64,000 nt of DNA from Pyronema omphalodes (taxonomy: Eukaryota; Ascomycota; Pezizomycetes; Pezizales; Pyronemataceae): positions 186,001-250,000 of the forward strand of contig JAJJXM010000079.1 in assembly GCA_024516155.1 (NCBI GenBank). Direction: 5' to 3'. Made by a program: the position numbers and the translations under genes. This document shows positions 24,101 through 34,909 of this stretch, in pieces (the stretch's first letter is position 1; the number at the start of each line of letters is the position of its first letter). The notes beneath the pieces were generated by a model. The model worked only from the letters and a program-made list of their open reading frames with translations, was not told the DNA's origin and searched no databases.

Positions 24101-25270
24101 GCGAATCGTCGGTCATGTTGGGGGTGATTGGTTCAGATTGCCTGTGGTCGCATCAAGCTTCAGGACCGCATCAAACTCCCTCACAGTTGGACAAGACGGT
24201 GCATCAAAAATAGACGATCGAGCCCCATATGTAGTCACTGGGGACAGAAAAAGATGCATCAAAGCAACGATGCCGCAATGTAGGAGAAGGTGGAGACAAG
24301 ACGGTACATACATACGATCACCATTGGTTGAGTCCTCAGTCGGGACAGAGTCTCGTCGGAAATCTTGGCGGCGGCCAAACTATGTGCCCCCATCTCCATG
24401 TTTCTTTTTTGCCATCACCCGTTGATACCAAAAACAAGCTGCGGAACGTACACTTGCCACGATCCGACAAACATACGGCTCTCAGCCTTACGAGAGCAGA
24501 ATTTGGGTTTGAACCGATGCGAAGGCGAGCTTCTAGAAACAATTCCTCATGTCTAGAAGCAATTTCTCGTCGTCTATGCTAACTATGATTAGAGAAACAA
24601 CGTCACCAAGCCAGCACGGTGGGGATGTACATACACATACACTGTACAGGCAAGGCAATTCGCTCGCAGATTGCCACCTCGCCAACTTTTCAGCAATACC
24701 GGCTTTCGAGTTTCCCTTTCGGGCATTCGGGAGTCGTTGGTGAAATGGCCAGCTACGTACCTCTGCCTGTCGTCCTCAAATGGCCAGCTGCTCCCGCAAC
24801 AACCCGCGTATGCACGCCAAGCACACGATTTGCACTACCACTAGCCAAGCCCAGTCCTGGTGCAGGCCAAGGCAGGGCCAAGTTACCCGAGACTTCACCA
24901 TCCCATCCGAGCAGTGCCAAATCTGGAATCCACAACCGGGTCTGCGTGCGAGCCGACGGAGCGGCTACGCGCCCATCTTGAGAAACTCGCATGAACGCGC
25001 CTGATCGGAGGGTTATCCATAGCAGCCGTGTGGAAATTGCAAGAGAAAAAGTACCGGGATACTCGGGGTACGGCTTAAGGACGTATATAGAAGTCCACCA
25101 GTCCCGGAGGAAGTGAACGGATCAAAATTTGTTAAAGACCAGTTACCGAGCACAGTCACCGAAACTTACACCGGCAAGCTAGAAACTTAAAACAGCTCTC
25201 ATAGCAACTCAAACTTACAACATTTCCAACACATAGCTAATAACTATCCTATACAATACAATACTGCAAA
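21103..25270. other. Intergenic, mostly without supported genes
   Basis: About 4.2 kb with no recognisable domain on either strand. One weak spliced candidate lies at 22896-23286 (listed separately). A motif of about 35 bp (CGATGATCCTG, then TGCATAGCCGAGCGACGCGCTA) occurs twice, near 23171 and 23953. A TATATA at 25084 may serve the gene starting at 25271. Confidence 0.45.
22896..23286 (-). CDS. Weak candidate small protein (two exons)
   Basis: An ATG at 23286 opens a frame that reaches a possible GTACAT donor at 23071. A TTTCAG acceptor at 23005 (67-nt intron) continues in frame to a TGA at 22896, giving 107 residues. Without splicing the frame also stays open, so splice evidence is weak. 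The product is Ser/Arg-rich and shows no domain, signal peptide or TM segment. It may be non-coding. Confidence 0.18.
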
Positions 25271-26047
25271 ATGCAATCCCCAAAGCGTCTCCGCACCGAC
25301 AGCACCACCGACCTTTCTTCCTCCGCCAGCTCTAACGCAAGCATGCCTTCAATCAGCAGCCTCATCGCTCCAAATGCCCACACCTCGAGCCGCTCTCCCA
25401 GCGTTTCTCCCTCCTTGTCCTCTGCCTACCCCGTCGCCATCTACCCCCAGGGCCACCAACAACCGCAAAAGACTCCTGAAGAGCAAATGACTCGTCTCCT
25501 TTCAGATGTAAGGGCTTTGGAACAGGGACAATTAAACATGTTGAGCGACATTGCACAGTTGCAGGATGGACTGCAGACCTTGAGATACGGACAGAGAAAG
25601 CTGTTGCAGGAGGTCAATGGACTTCAACAGGCGTTGAACAACACCAATTTGCTTTTGACGACATTGGTTAACTCGGTGGGATGTGGATGTCATGGTAAGT
25701 TTCTTCCAACGGCGAGTTGAATCGGGTTGGCAGAGACTTTGAAAACTCGAAAAACATCATCCAGCTTGTTACATCGCACTCTACGGTCGCAACCACGAAT
25801 GCTAACATTTTTTACAGGACCTCTCCCCTCACCACCCGCTTCCACAAACTCGTCATCTGCACACTCATCACCAGCATCATCCGAGAACCACCACACTTCG
25901 CCACACAACTCTCACTCACAGCCCGTACAGCTTCCCGTGTTTGGTGGGGTGCCCGGATATGCGCACATGGCGACTGGACACTACGCCAACCCGCCAGCGA
26001 CAAGTTATGCCGCACCAGTTGGAGGAAAAGCAGGCGCTCGGGCATAA
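25271..26047 (+). CDS. Small coiled-coil protein, two exons
   Basis: Exons 25271-25694 and 25818-26047 are joined across a 123-nt intron (GTAAGT donor, GCTAAC branch point, TTACAG acceptor), giving 217 residues. The N-terminus has a basic KRLR start and a Ser-rich disordered region. Residues about 72-135 form a strong coiled coil (LLSDVRALEQGQLNMLSDIA onward, with heptad Leu/Ile). A GCGCHG motif at the exon junction is followed by a Ser/Pro/His-rich tail ending KAGARA. No enzyme or DNA-binding motif is visible. The zipper suggests oligomerisation, possibly in the nucleus given the basic start. Family not recognised. The spliced form is preferred because the intron read-through (KFLPTAS stop) truncates the protein and the downstream frame has matching S/P/H composition. 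Confidence 0.75.
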
Positions 26048-28282
26048 GCCTGAGCCAGGACAAACGGAGCTTGGTGGAGGAAATGAGCTAGGAGAACACA
26101 AATGCGAGACATTCCATGGGAATGGGGATTACGAATTTGGAATGCGGGCATGGATGGGCTTTGTCGGGGGTTGAGAAGGGAGGGGAGGAGAGGGATGAGC
26201 TGTCGGGCAGTTTTGTTGGTTGGCTCTCAAACCTTGCCTCATCAATGCGACGGCTTCGTTGATTACAGCAGGGCTAAGCGTGTGGATCAACCGAGCACGG
26301 ACGGATTCGTCAAGGCGAGGCGAGAGATGGTGTTGCGAAGCGAAGCGAAAAGTTAGCTGCATAATGACTTTAGCACTTTCGGCAACGTTGAAAGCTCGTA
26401 AAGCAACTAGAAGCGCGCGCAGGTACGACGCGAGGGATGGCAGCGAAAGGACGAAATGAAAGTCAGAAAAGCCAGCGGAGCGAAAGCCACGGAGGGGGTT
26501 TTTTTTTCTACACATCTACATTTACGGTTTCTGCATATTCTGCATTATTTTTATGGGAAGCTCTTTTAGAAATCTGGAGGGAGCGGAGTTGGAGTTTTGA
26601 TTTGATTTGGACACTGTTTACATCTACCGGTTTTTCCCTTTTTGTTGTGTGGTTTTTTGTATTTTGCATCGAGATTTACGCATTTTTTTTTGTATCATAC
26701 CGTTTGGCATTTTGTGTCGGCTGCACAGTCTGATTTTTTATGGCTCCGATAGCCAACTTACACTCTTTATTGTGATAGTTTTTATTTGATCTGTTTACAT
26801 CTTACTATTTGTATGATATCGAGCATTTTCTGTTTAGAAAACATGGCGGGAATCGAGAAAGAAGAAGCTTGAAGGCAAATCTGATCAGCCCGGATGCAAA
26901 GTGATAACAAGTTGACCGACTGACAACAAATCTCATCCCGGCGGAAATGGAATAAATCATCAGGCGACACGTGCACGTCTTGGTACAAAAGAGTCATCCA
27001 AGGATCGTCATCCATTGACATCAGCGGAGTAAGAAGTAAGACGGAAGGCTGACGGGATGGGATGGGATGCCTTTTCAAACCCTTCGTTGCATCGGACAAA
27101 CACAGTCAGTGCAGTTATTTTCGGTATCAGAATCATTTTGCATTACATTTTACTCGGAGAAACATCTGGTAAAAAAAAAGTGAGATTTCAGATAAGATTC
27201 ATATTCAGAAATTATCAATGACGGCAGGGATGAAGGAGGGGGGCGGATGGGAAAAGGGGGATGGAGGATTGGCGTGCAAGGCTTAAGCCATCGCATCAAA
27301 TCAGATGAGAATAAAAGGGTTTCAATCACCAACCAAACATACCCGACATCAAACAAACGTCACGTCAGCTAAGTCTATTCCATGCGGTGGTACGGCCATA
27401 AATCCATAGTCTCACGCGAGATCAGGCGAGGGCGGGGTGGCGGGTGTATGGGTATCAGTATGGGTATGGGTATGGGGTCGGGGTAGAGTGAGGTACTTGG
27501 TACAAGGTTCTGTTTGACAAAACAGAAAACATATATGTCATATGTACGGGAAAAAAACATGACGGTGGACGGTGACCGCCGGTTGGGGTTATTGGATAAA
27601 GTTTATACACAAGATTGGGAAGGTTAAACAGAGATCAAATAACTAAACTATATATGGGGGATGTCATGCATGATAGATAGCACCAGGTGGGTGATATGTA
27701 GTTATCTACCAGTTGCCATCTGCCAACTGCTAACTGCTAACTTGGAAAATTCGGCAGTGATTCCTATTCGATTCCAATAGAGTTCTTCACGTCATTATAC
27801 TTTAATAGAGCCTCTGATATTTTATGAAGTAATATACGTAACTATGTACAGTTCAAACGGCGGCCTAGTCTCGCCCACTTTATTTTTGAGTATGTACATA
27901 TTTTAGTTTAGAAATCAATAGATTGACGAAAACCCCAAAGCCAGAGTTAAAGACGCCTAGATGTAAAACCCCTAGTGCACGGTGAACTTTACAACGGAAC
28001 ACCCACCAATATCTGGTACCCATTGGGAAACAAGCAAAAAGGTAATTAGATGCGATGTCCGCCGCTTACTTCGTTCTCTGTTTCTAGCGTATACTAGCAT
28101 TATCGTGCGACCTGATATGGAGTGATAGGTATGTATGACGTATTATATATCATCTATTGTGTATGATTCATTATGCATCTGACATGCCCTAAGGCTTGAG
28201 AGTTAATGGTTGGTAAATCACTCATAGAAAACACTTCGAGACGTGAACGGAGAGGCAGTTTTATCACGAAATGACCGGGGGA

Positions 28283-28400
28283 CGTGAAGACCTGAAGTGA
28301 TGAAGTGATGAAGCGGTGAAGTGGTAAAGTAGTGAAGTGAGGAAGCCGTGAAGTGATGAAGCGGTGAAGTGACGAAGTGATGAAATGGTGATGCAATGAA
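28283..28400. repeat. GAAGTGATGAAGCGGT-type minisatellite
   Basis: About eight degenerate units based on GAAGTGATGAAG/CGGTGAAGTG occupy the stretch upstream of the palindrome at 28553. It is not coding on either strand beyond repetitive His/Phe/Thr frames. Confidence 0.85.
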
Positions 28401-28552
28401 TATTTCAGCCTTACTCTGTGTGGCGTAACAAAGTTTGATGCAATCGCCATCACAACCCTGAAAAAACGTAAGCAGAACACTTTGAGCCTTCCGACTTGAA
28501 TCCTCAAGACTTAACACATGAGTAACTGTAACTAAAGATGGCCAAGTACCCA

Positions 28553-28590
28553 TGCCTAAAGATGGTGGCTAGCGCCACCATCTTTAGGCA
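28553..28590. other. Perfect 17-bp inverted repeat (hairpin)
   Basis: The left arm TGCCTAAAGATGGTGGC and the right arm GCCACCATCTTTAGGCA are exact reverse complements separated by TAGC. No T run follows and no ORF surrounds it. A partial match to the arm (CTAAAGATGGCCA) lies 22 bp upstream. It could be a transposon footprint, a palindromic protein-binding site or an RNA hairpin. Confidence 0.9.
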
Positions 28591-29714
28591 CGAGTATTGA
28601 AGAAGTCAGATAGTCGCATATTCAATTTCATGACTTCTATATAAATCCATCAGCCATAATTCCACATCTACACCACACTCTAAAGGCCAATAAAAAAACA
28701 AAAACAAAAACGTAAAAAAAAAAGAGGAGCGCCACATACCAAAAAAGCAAAAAAAAGAAAATCAAGATCAAGATTCATAAATCTCAACATACCTTTCACC
28801 GCCGCCTTTAGAAGCGCCACAAAATTATAAGTAAGTAAGCAAGGGTCCTACCATCAAGCCATTGGCTGCAGGTTGCAGGCTGCATGATATATCATATTTC
28901 CGAATATCGCCCCGTTGGAGAAAGTGCAAAAAAACCATTATCCCGGAAACTATCACCATAACGTCTATACATTTCTAGTGTGAGGCTGTTGACGAAGAAA
29001 AATGCTACATAAATAGTTGCGATAGAAATATGAGTGAATTATTTAACTCGTGTAAGAGACCGGTCATGAACTATCGCTCGCCTGCTTAGTCACGGGATTG
29101 AAGAGAAATGAGTGATGAATTGTAATTTGAAGTTATCTCGTTGCAGGAATATCTGAGATGCAGCTATTTTGAAAACTGATAGATCTCTCTAAGCTCAAAC
29201 TCAGAAGTCATCGTCTTGAGATATGGGAATGATATCTATATATGGCCTAAGATAGAAGCCATCGCAACACAACGCAGGAACCTACGGCAAGGCTTCCCGG
29301 ACGAGGTAGATATAAATCCGACAGCAGATAAGTGTCACTCTCGTAAAACCATACAGGTATTATCATCCCGAGTCATCAGAAACCTTGAAAATATTCCCTG
29401 ATCTATGCATTAAAAGTTTTGGATAACATAGGATTTATTGATGGCATTCTTATGAAAAACTACGAAATTTCAACTCTTCTCGTTGTAGTATACAGCACTA
29501 AGTTTTCAGGGCTCGTAGAGCTAGATCAAACCCATGATGTTCCCAACCCTGTTTCAAGATATAATCAGGTGCTTGGATGCGTGTTGGAGTTTTGTACCCG
29601 GGCTCTGTTCTGAGAAATCTGATATCCCTATCATCCTCAATATCAGTAAAATCTTTGTATTCTCCTGATGTAGCTACCTCTTACCATGATCCTCGAGATC
29701 CAGAAACGCTCAAA

Positions 29715-31226
29715 CTATTCGCATTGTTTATCCTTTACACCAGCCGCACGGTTCGACATGATATTCGGGGATCTCTGCGACAACGCCATGTAACCTTGAC
29801 CTGCAGATGTTTTTCCCGAAACAGGTGATCTATTTATAGAACCCGACGACAAAGCCGTAGGAATAGACTGTCTATTACGACTGTGTGGAATAGTTGAAGT
29901 TACCGGTATCGACTGTCTATTACGATCCATTGCGCTGGTTGAGAATTGTCTCTGAGACGATGTAGTCGGCCGCGGCACTGTTGTTGGGATAGATTGTCTA
30001 TTACGATTTATTGAAAACGTTGCAGGTCTGTTTAATGTTCTCTCGTTTGTCTGACATCTAGAACTCGTTGGGGAGATTCCAGAATATGAAGGTCCGGTTG
30101 TGTTCATAGCTCCCATTGATTTTCTGGATGTTTGTTGCTCCTGAAATGCTGAGGATATGGTGGGTGATGTGGTTAATGGCATTCCTGATCCTAATGACAT
30201 TCTTGGTTTTGGGAGGTTGATGAAGTTAGGTCTTATCGGGGCTGTAGATGATGCTACTCTAGCTCCTGGTGACATTCTTGATAGTTGAAGTGACGGTGGT
30301 GATTGCCCTAGGTTAAGCACACCTACAGCTAGCCTCTTTGGTGGTAGTTCAGGAGACTTGGAATACTGTCTAGTCGCTAGTCTGATCTGTGAAGTAGGAG
30401 CTTCTAGAGTCAATTCCATATTTTCATCTTCCTCCTCCTCCTCTTCTTCATCTTCCTCTCCATAACCAGTATCCTCCACCTCCTCCAAATCCGCATCCGA
30501 ATCCTCCAGGTGTCTTTCATCCCCCCCATCCCCATCATTCCCCCCGATCATCTCCTCACTCATTCTCCTCCTCTGATACTCCCTCAGTTCCCTTATACTC
30601 TCCCACAGCCTCTCCTCCTTCTTATCCCAATACCCAACCTTTACCCACTCCCACTCACACCCACAACTCTCAAACCCAATCCTCATCTCCATTCCATTAA
30701 CCCCCTCCTCATCCCTCCTCAACAACTCCTGCACACCCCCCGGCACCGCAACACTACAAACCATAAACTCCGGACTATGTCGCAAATCACATTTCGGATC
30801 ACAATGCGTCGATTTATACATATACGTACAATAACATGGTTTGTAGTACATGTACATTTTGGGGCCTTTGTATTTTCCTAACAGTGTTTCTTGAGGAAAT
30901 TCTACGCGGGTGAAGGCGTGGTGGTGAGCGGGGATTGCCCGGCTGTAGCGAGGGGATTGGTAGGTGTAGAGTTTGCCGTCGGTGCCGAGGCTGGTGCTGG
31001 GGGTGCGAGGCTTGGGGGGAGGCCCCATTGGACCGGGGCGACGGGAGGTCATGGGGTGCTGGTGGGGGTGGGTTGGTGGCGATGCTGTTGGGGGTGTTGG
31101 TTGGTGTTGTGATGGTGGTGGTGGTGGTTTGGGATGAGATGTTTGGCGGTGTGAGGAGGGAGATTCTGGGATGTGCCGAGGTGATGAGTCGGGGGGAGAT
31201 GAACATGAGGTTTGGCGGAGAGGCAT
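29715..31226 (-). CDS. Hypothetical Pro-rich/acidic protein with Cys cluster
   Basis: Single-exon frame of 503 residues. The N-terminal 80 residues are Pro/His/Ser-rich and disordered. Residues about 85-215 form the only globular-looking part. It has a Cys cluster (CYCTYMYKSTHCDPKC, then a Cys in FMVC), a second pair (ESCGCEW) and a basic helix (LRELREYQRRRM-like), which could bind a metal, although this is inference. An acidic run (EEDEEEEEEEDE) follows. The C-terminal half is Ser/Pro/Arg-rich with three RNRQSIP motifs spaced 15-28 residues apart. An in-frame Met at about residue 59 (MTSRRPGP) is a possible alternative start, because the first 58 residues are low complexity. Family not recognised. 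Likely nuclear or cytosolic. Confidence 0.7.
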   Translation of the reverse strand: MPLRQTSCSSPPDSSPRHIPESPSSHRQTSHPKPPPPPSQHQPTPPTASPPTHPHQHPMTSRRPGPMGPPPKPRTPSTSLGTDGKLYTYQSPRYSRAIPAHHHAFTRVEFPQETLLGKYKGPKMYMYYKPCYCTYMYKSTHCDPKCDLRHSPEFMVCSVAVPGGVQELLRRDEEGVNGMEMRIGFESCGCEWEWVKVGYWDKKEERLWESIRELREYQRRRMSEEMIGGNDGDGGDERHLEDSDADLEEVEDTGYGEEDEEEEEEEDENMELTLEAPTSQIRLATRQYSKSPELPPKRLAVGVLNLGQSPPSLQLSRMSPGARVASSTAPIRPNFINLPKPRMSLGSGMPLTTSPTISSAFQEQQTSRKSMGAMNTTGPSYSGISPTSSRCQTNERTLNRPATFSINRNRQSIPTTVPRPTTSSQRQFSTSAMDRNRQSIPVTSTIPHSRNRQSIPTALSSGSINRSPVSGKTSAGQGYMALSQRSPNIMSNRAAGVKDKQCE

Positions 31227-32205
31227 TGTGTGATGGTGATAACGGTGGGATAGTTAGGGGATTCAATTGGATCCGGAATAGAGACTGGTGACGATGATTG
31301 TCGTTTGAAAGGGGTGATATCTCCCTCCAGTCGTTAAAAACGAGGTAATGCGACTCGTCACTCACTTCTTGGGGATTAACTTGGCGAAAAGATTTGACAA
31401 AGTGAGATAAAACTTGACAAACTTAACAAAGTTGATGAAATTGACGAAATCAACGACCTCAAAATACCAATCAACATTCATCAACACGAGTACACAAGAT
31501 CTCACTCGTAGTATTTCGCCGGGTTAGTCACTGAATACTTTTTCTTGATACCGGCGCTATAACACACATTGAAACAATCAATCAAGCCTTCGCAAAAATC
31601 AGGTCACACCGTGGGTGCAATATCAACCCCTAATAAACCTCATCAATCTCTATCACTTCTTGCCCGGGATCGCGGGTGGAGGGTCGGGGTGGAGGGTCGG
31701 GTTCAACCCTAATTTTCCACGAAGCTTCCTCACGCCATTGCCCACCCATGGCTTATGAAGAAACAGGGACCCCAATGCAATCCCAATGCAATCCAAGAAC
31801 TCCCTCCTTCTCATATTACAATAAAATTCTACCAATACCCCCAAAGTTTTATATTCCATAACCATAATCATTATCCATACTCCAAACCCCCAGGTAACAC
31901 CACAGTCCACCTCAATCACAGGGCATATATGATATATCCATCGCCAGTAATTTGATTATTAGCTAAAACTCCATTCCACCTTTCTTTCTTTTCCCTAAAG
32001 CACTAAAGCACTAACGCACTAACGCACTAACGCACTAACGCATATTATCTTCTATAATCTATAATCTACAGTCCATAGTCTATAGTCCATAGTCCATTAA
32101 TACCATCTTAAATCCACGGTTTCGACTTTCCAGAATATGTACAACAAATCGTATGATAGTGATAATGATAGTGAAGTCGATAGCTTATATATATATAACA
32201 AACAG

Positions 32206-32271
32206 TCTCTGTCTCTGTCTCTGTCTCTGTCTCTGTCTCTGTCTCTATCTCTGTCTCTGTCTCTATCTCTC
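32206..32271. repeat. TCTCTG hexanucleotide microsatellite
   Basis: About eleven TCTCTG units with two TCTCTA variants. Read on the minus strand it gives an artefactual RDRDRD peptide. Confidence 0.95.
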
Positions 32272-32612
32272 CGTTTAGCTTGCATAATCAGGTCAAGATA
32301 CAGGAATATTACATCATCTCTGCATCATATGCCATTCCTGCGTATTCCAAAGTTTTTTTGTTTTTGTTTATCATGATGGTTGTGATAGGTTGTGACAGGT
32401 TGTTTCGGATCAGGTCGGATCAGGTCAGGTCAGGTCGGATCGGGTTGTGACAGATTGTGTTGGATCAGGTCAGGTCGGGTTGGAAATTGGAATATCATTA
32501 TGGTAAAGCAAAAAAAAAAAAGATCCATAAAATTTCAATCAAGTAAAAGAGTCAGACTTCAGTCGAGTGAGAATTGGGAAATTGGAATTGATGAGATGAG
32601 ATACGATAAACA

Positions 32613-32636
32613 GGTGGGTGGGTGGGTGGGTGGGTG
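32613..32636 (+). repeat. GGGT tandem repeat (G-quadruplex-forming)
   Basis: Five consecutive GGG runs separated by single T bases, preceded by GG. This fits the strictest definition of an intramolecular G-quadruplex with 1-nt loops. Confidence 0.9.
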
Positions 32637-33000
32637 ACCGTGGGTGAAATGATCGCTTACATACATTAGGTATACTATGCTTAGCTAGCTGCAGCTCATA
32701 TACAATGTTTCTCTATGTACACCATATGGTTGGGTTGCAACTTGAATTTTACTCCAAATCTTCTCATTGAATCCTTGGTCGGAAAATGGAATACCCGATA
32801 CCCGATACCCGATATCAGTAACTGTAAGAAGAGCAGAAAGCTTCCAGGGGTTGCAAGTTTGCGAGTTTGTGAGTTTGTGAGGTTGAATTCTATTTACAGA
32901 TAGGTACAGATGGGTACAGAGATACATACATAGATACATATATACATTTACTTCATTCATTGTTACTGATTCCTGGTTCATGGTTCCTGATTCCTGGTTC

Positions 33001-33092
33001 TCATTAATTCTCATTGCTTCTCATTGCTTCTCTTCGATTCTCGTCGATTCTCGTCGATTCTGGTCGATTCTGGTCGATGCTCGTTGATTCTC
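33001..33092. repeat. Degenerate 15-bp minisatellite
   Basis: About seven units related to TCTCGTCGATTC / TCTCATTGCTTC run in tandem downstream of the membrane protein gene's stop codon (the gene is on the minus strand). Confidence 0.8.
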
Positions 33093-33325
33093 GTTGATTC
33101 ATAACCATTCCATGTCACCCCCTACCGCCCACCTACATTTCCCATCCTCCATACTGTTTTACGTGGATCGTTATCCCGATACCGATACCAATCGCAATTC
33201 CAGTACCCGTTCTCCAGCCATCACATATATACAAATACACATACCAATACCAATACCAATAGTAATAGTAATACTAATAGTAATAGTAATAGTAATATCC
33301 CACTTTAACTTCTTCTTTCTATTGT

Positions 33326-34909
33326 CTACTGGTCTTTTCCGCTGTGTTCTTTCCCAATCTGTTCTTTCGCACTCTGATCTTTCGCACTCTGATCCTTCGT
33401 ACTCGGGTCCTTCCTCAGGACGCCAGTTCCCTGCCTTGACCGCGTCGTCGGTCTCGTTGGAGATTCCGTCGTCGGCGTTATTGTTGCCGGAGAATCCGTT
33501 TGCGAATCCGAAGATTGTTCCATCTCCTCACCAGCATCACCCTCTCTCCTAGTCCTAACCGACGTAGCTCTAGACGCCGATCTAGACGCCACCGTTTCAA
33601 TCTCCCTGATTTCAAATCCCACCGCTTTCTCCCCCTTTTCCTCCGTTCGTTTCCTCTTAAGTTTCCTTCTCTTTTGTTCCGGTTCCGTAACCTCGCCTTC
33701 CTCATCCGCAGTCACGAAGGTTCTCACCGTCGCCGCTTTCGAGGTAGTGCGACTTATCGTCATAGTCATTCCATCCGCATCAGTATTTCGATCCGTATCC
33801 CCATCTCCATCATCTTCTAAATCCCTTCTCTGCATTTCCTGTTGCCGTCTTCCAAACATGCGTTCCTTGGCGAATTCCTTTCTTCTCTGTTTCCGAGTTC
33901 TAAACTTCAATCCCACGATTCCCACAACGACTCTAATGGAAGTTAATAACCCAATGGCCATCGGAATCAACTGTCCCGTAGCTCCCAATCCATTAACTCC
34001 ACCGATATTATTCCACAGAATCGGTAGCTCAACACTAAGCGCACATATCAAGCAAGCAAAAATAACAATTCCAAACTGCAATTTCGTCGGTCTAGCTCTG
34101 AGTGCAAGTGCCGTTGTTGTTCTACTTAATCTCGGCGCGGGATTTTCTGGGAGGATATGAGATTTCGCACGATACGTAACCGCCAGGAATCCCGCCAAAG
34201 CACAGATTACTACAATACTGATAACTGTAGTAACCTTCATGAATGTTCGAAACCAAGTTGCCCGTGCATCGATTTTCGCAAGTAGGAAGGTGTAGGGAAT
34301 ACATGCATCCCCCTCGGTTCTCAAAGTATCCATCCCATGGAAAGAAAACCAGACCCAATAAGTTAATAAAGGAAGATACAAAGCGCCAGTAGCAGCAAGA
34401 TGTACCAATCTTCGTCGGAGGGACTTGAGATCTTTTGGATGGTGAACATTTTTAGGATCTAATAAACCGACGATAGCACCGCCGATGGAGAATCCGAGAA
34501 CGATAATAGGTTCAAGTAAATGCATATCGTTCCGGGCGATGGTGGAATAAACAAGACCTGCTAGCATACCGATGTTGAAAAGTGCATTTGCTTCGAAGGC
34601 GGAGGATACAACTTTCGGTGTAAAGTAGGCTCCGAATACTGTCGCTACCCATTGGATGTAGTAGCCGATACGGATGCCGAGTCCGTACATGTCTTGGTCG
34701 CCGTCAAAGGTGCAAAGTGTAGGATTCGCATTTCGTGGCGGTGATTGTCGGGGTAGGATATGGCGGTTTTGCTGTTGTGCTGGTGGTGTTGGTGTTGCCA
34801 GTGGTATTGCTGGTGCTGATGTTGGTGGTGGGGATGTTGGTAAGGCGAACGTAAGGTTGACAAATAGCAGCAGCGTAACCAACAAAATCAAAGCTGCGTT
34901 TATTCTCAT
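33326..34909 (-). CDS. Multi-pass membrane protein, fungal hypothetical
   Basis: I take the ATG at 34909 as the start because it begins a typical signal/anchor sequence (MRINAALILLVTLLLFVNLT); the frame is open 70 codons further upstream but that part lacks coding character. The product is 527 residues. After a Pro/Thr/Ala-rich luminal stretch comes a CTFDGDQDMYGLGIRIGYYI motif, which resembles the conserved (Y)GLGxRxGxYxQW opening of a fungal membrane family of unknown function. About seven TM segments follow near residues 80-96, 108-124, 131-150, 168-189, 226-246, 276-298 and 313-333. The C-terminal 190 residues are cytosolic, highly charged and disordered, ending in KDQSAKDQ-type short repeats. 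Its role is unknown. No catalytic or transporter signature is visible. Confidence 0.8.
   Translation of the reverse strand: MRINAALILLVTLLLFVNLTFALPTSPPPTSAPAIPLATPTPPAQQQNRHILPRQSPPRNANPTLCTFDGDQDMYGLGIRIGYYIQWVATVFGAYFTPKVVSSAFEANALFNIGMLAGLVYSTIARNDMHLLEPIIVLGFSIGGAIVGLLDPKNVHHPKDLKSLRRRLVHLAATGALYLPLLTYWVWFSFHGMDTLRTEGDACIPYTFLLAKIDARATWFRTFMKVTTVISIVVICALAGFLAVTYRAKSHILPENPAPRLSRTTTALALRARPTKLQFGIVIFACLICALSVELPILWNNIGGVNGLGATGQLIPMAIGLLTSIRVVVGIVGLKFRTRKQRRKEFAKERMFGRRQQEMQRRDLEDDGDGDTDRNTDADGMTMTISRTTSKAATVRTFVTADEEGEVTEPEQKRRKLKRKRTEEKGEKAVGFEIREIETVASRSASRATSVRTRREGDAGEEMEQSSDSQTDSPATITPTTESPTRPTTRSRQGTGVLRKDPSTKDQSAKDQSAKEQIGKEHSGKDQ

Larger units (their letters stand above)
26048..29714. 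other. Intergenic, includes minisatellite and palindrome
   Basis: No gene is supported in 3.7 kb. T-rich frames near 26.4-26.8 kb look membrane-like only because of T bias. The stretch contains a minisatellite at 28283-28400 and a perfect palindrome at 28553-28590. Confidence 0.5.
31227..33325. other. Intergenic, rich in tandem repeats
   Basis: The gap between two minus-strand genes holds several simple repeats: ACTAACGC units (32000-32043), TCTCTG (32206-32271), AGGTCGGATC-like units (32395-32485), GGGT (32613-32636), GATTCTCGTC-like 15-mers (33001-33092) and AATAGT (33246-33298). No gene is seen. Confidence 0.55.

Noticed and set aside
26437..26789. Hydrophobic frames resembling membrane segments
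   Set aside because: They follow from a T-rich stretch. No conserved residues or gene structure.
32097..32285. Minus-strand RDRDRD-rich frame
   Set aside because: Direct translation of the TCTCTG microsatellite.
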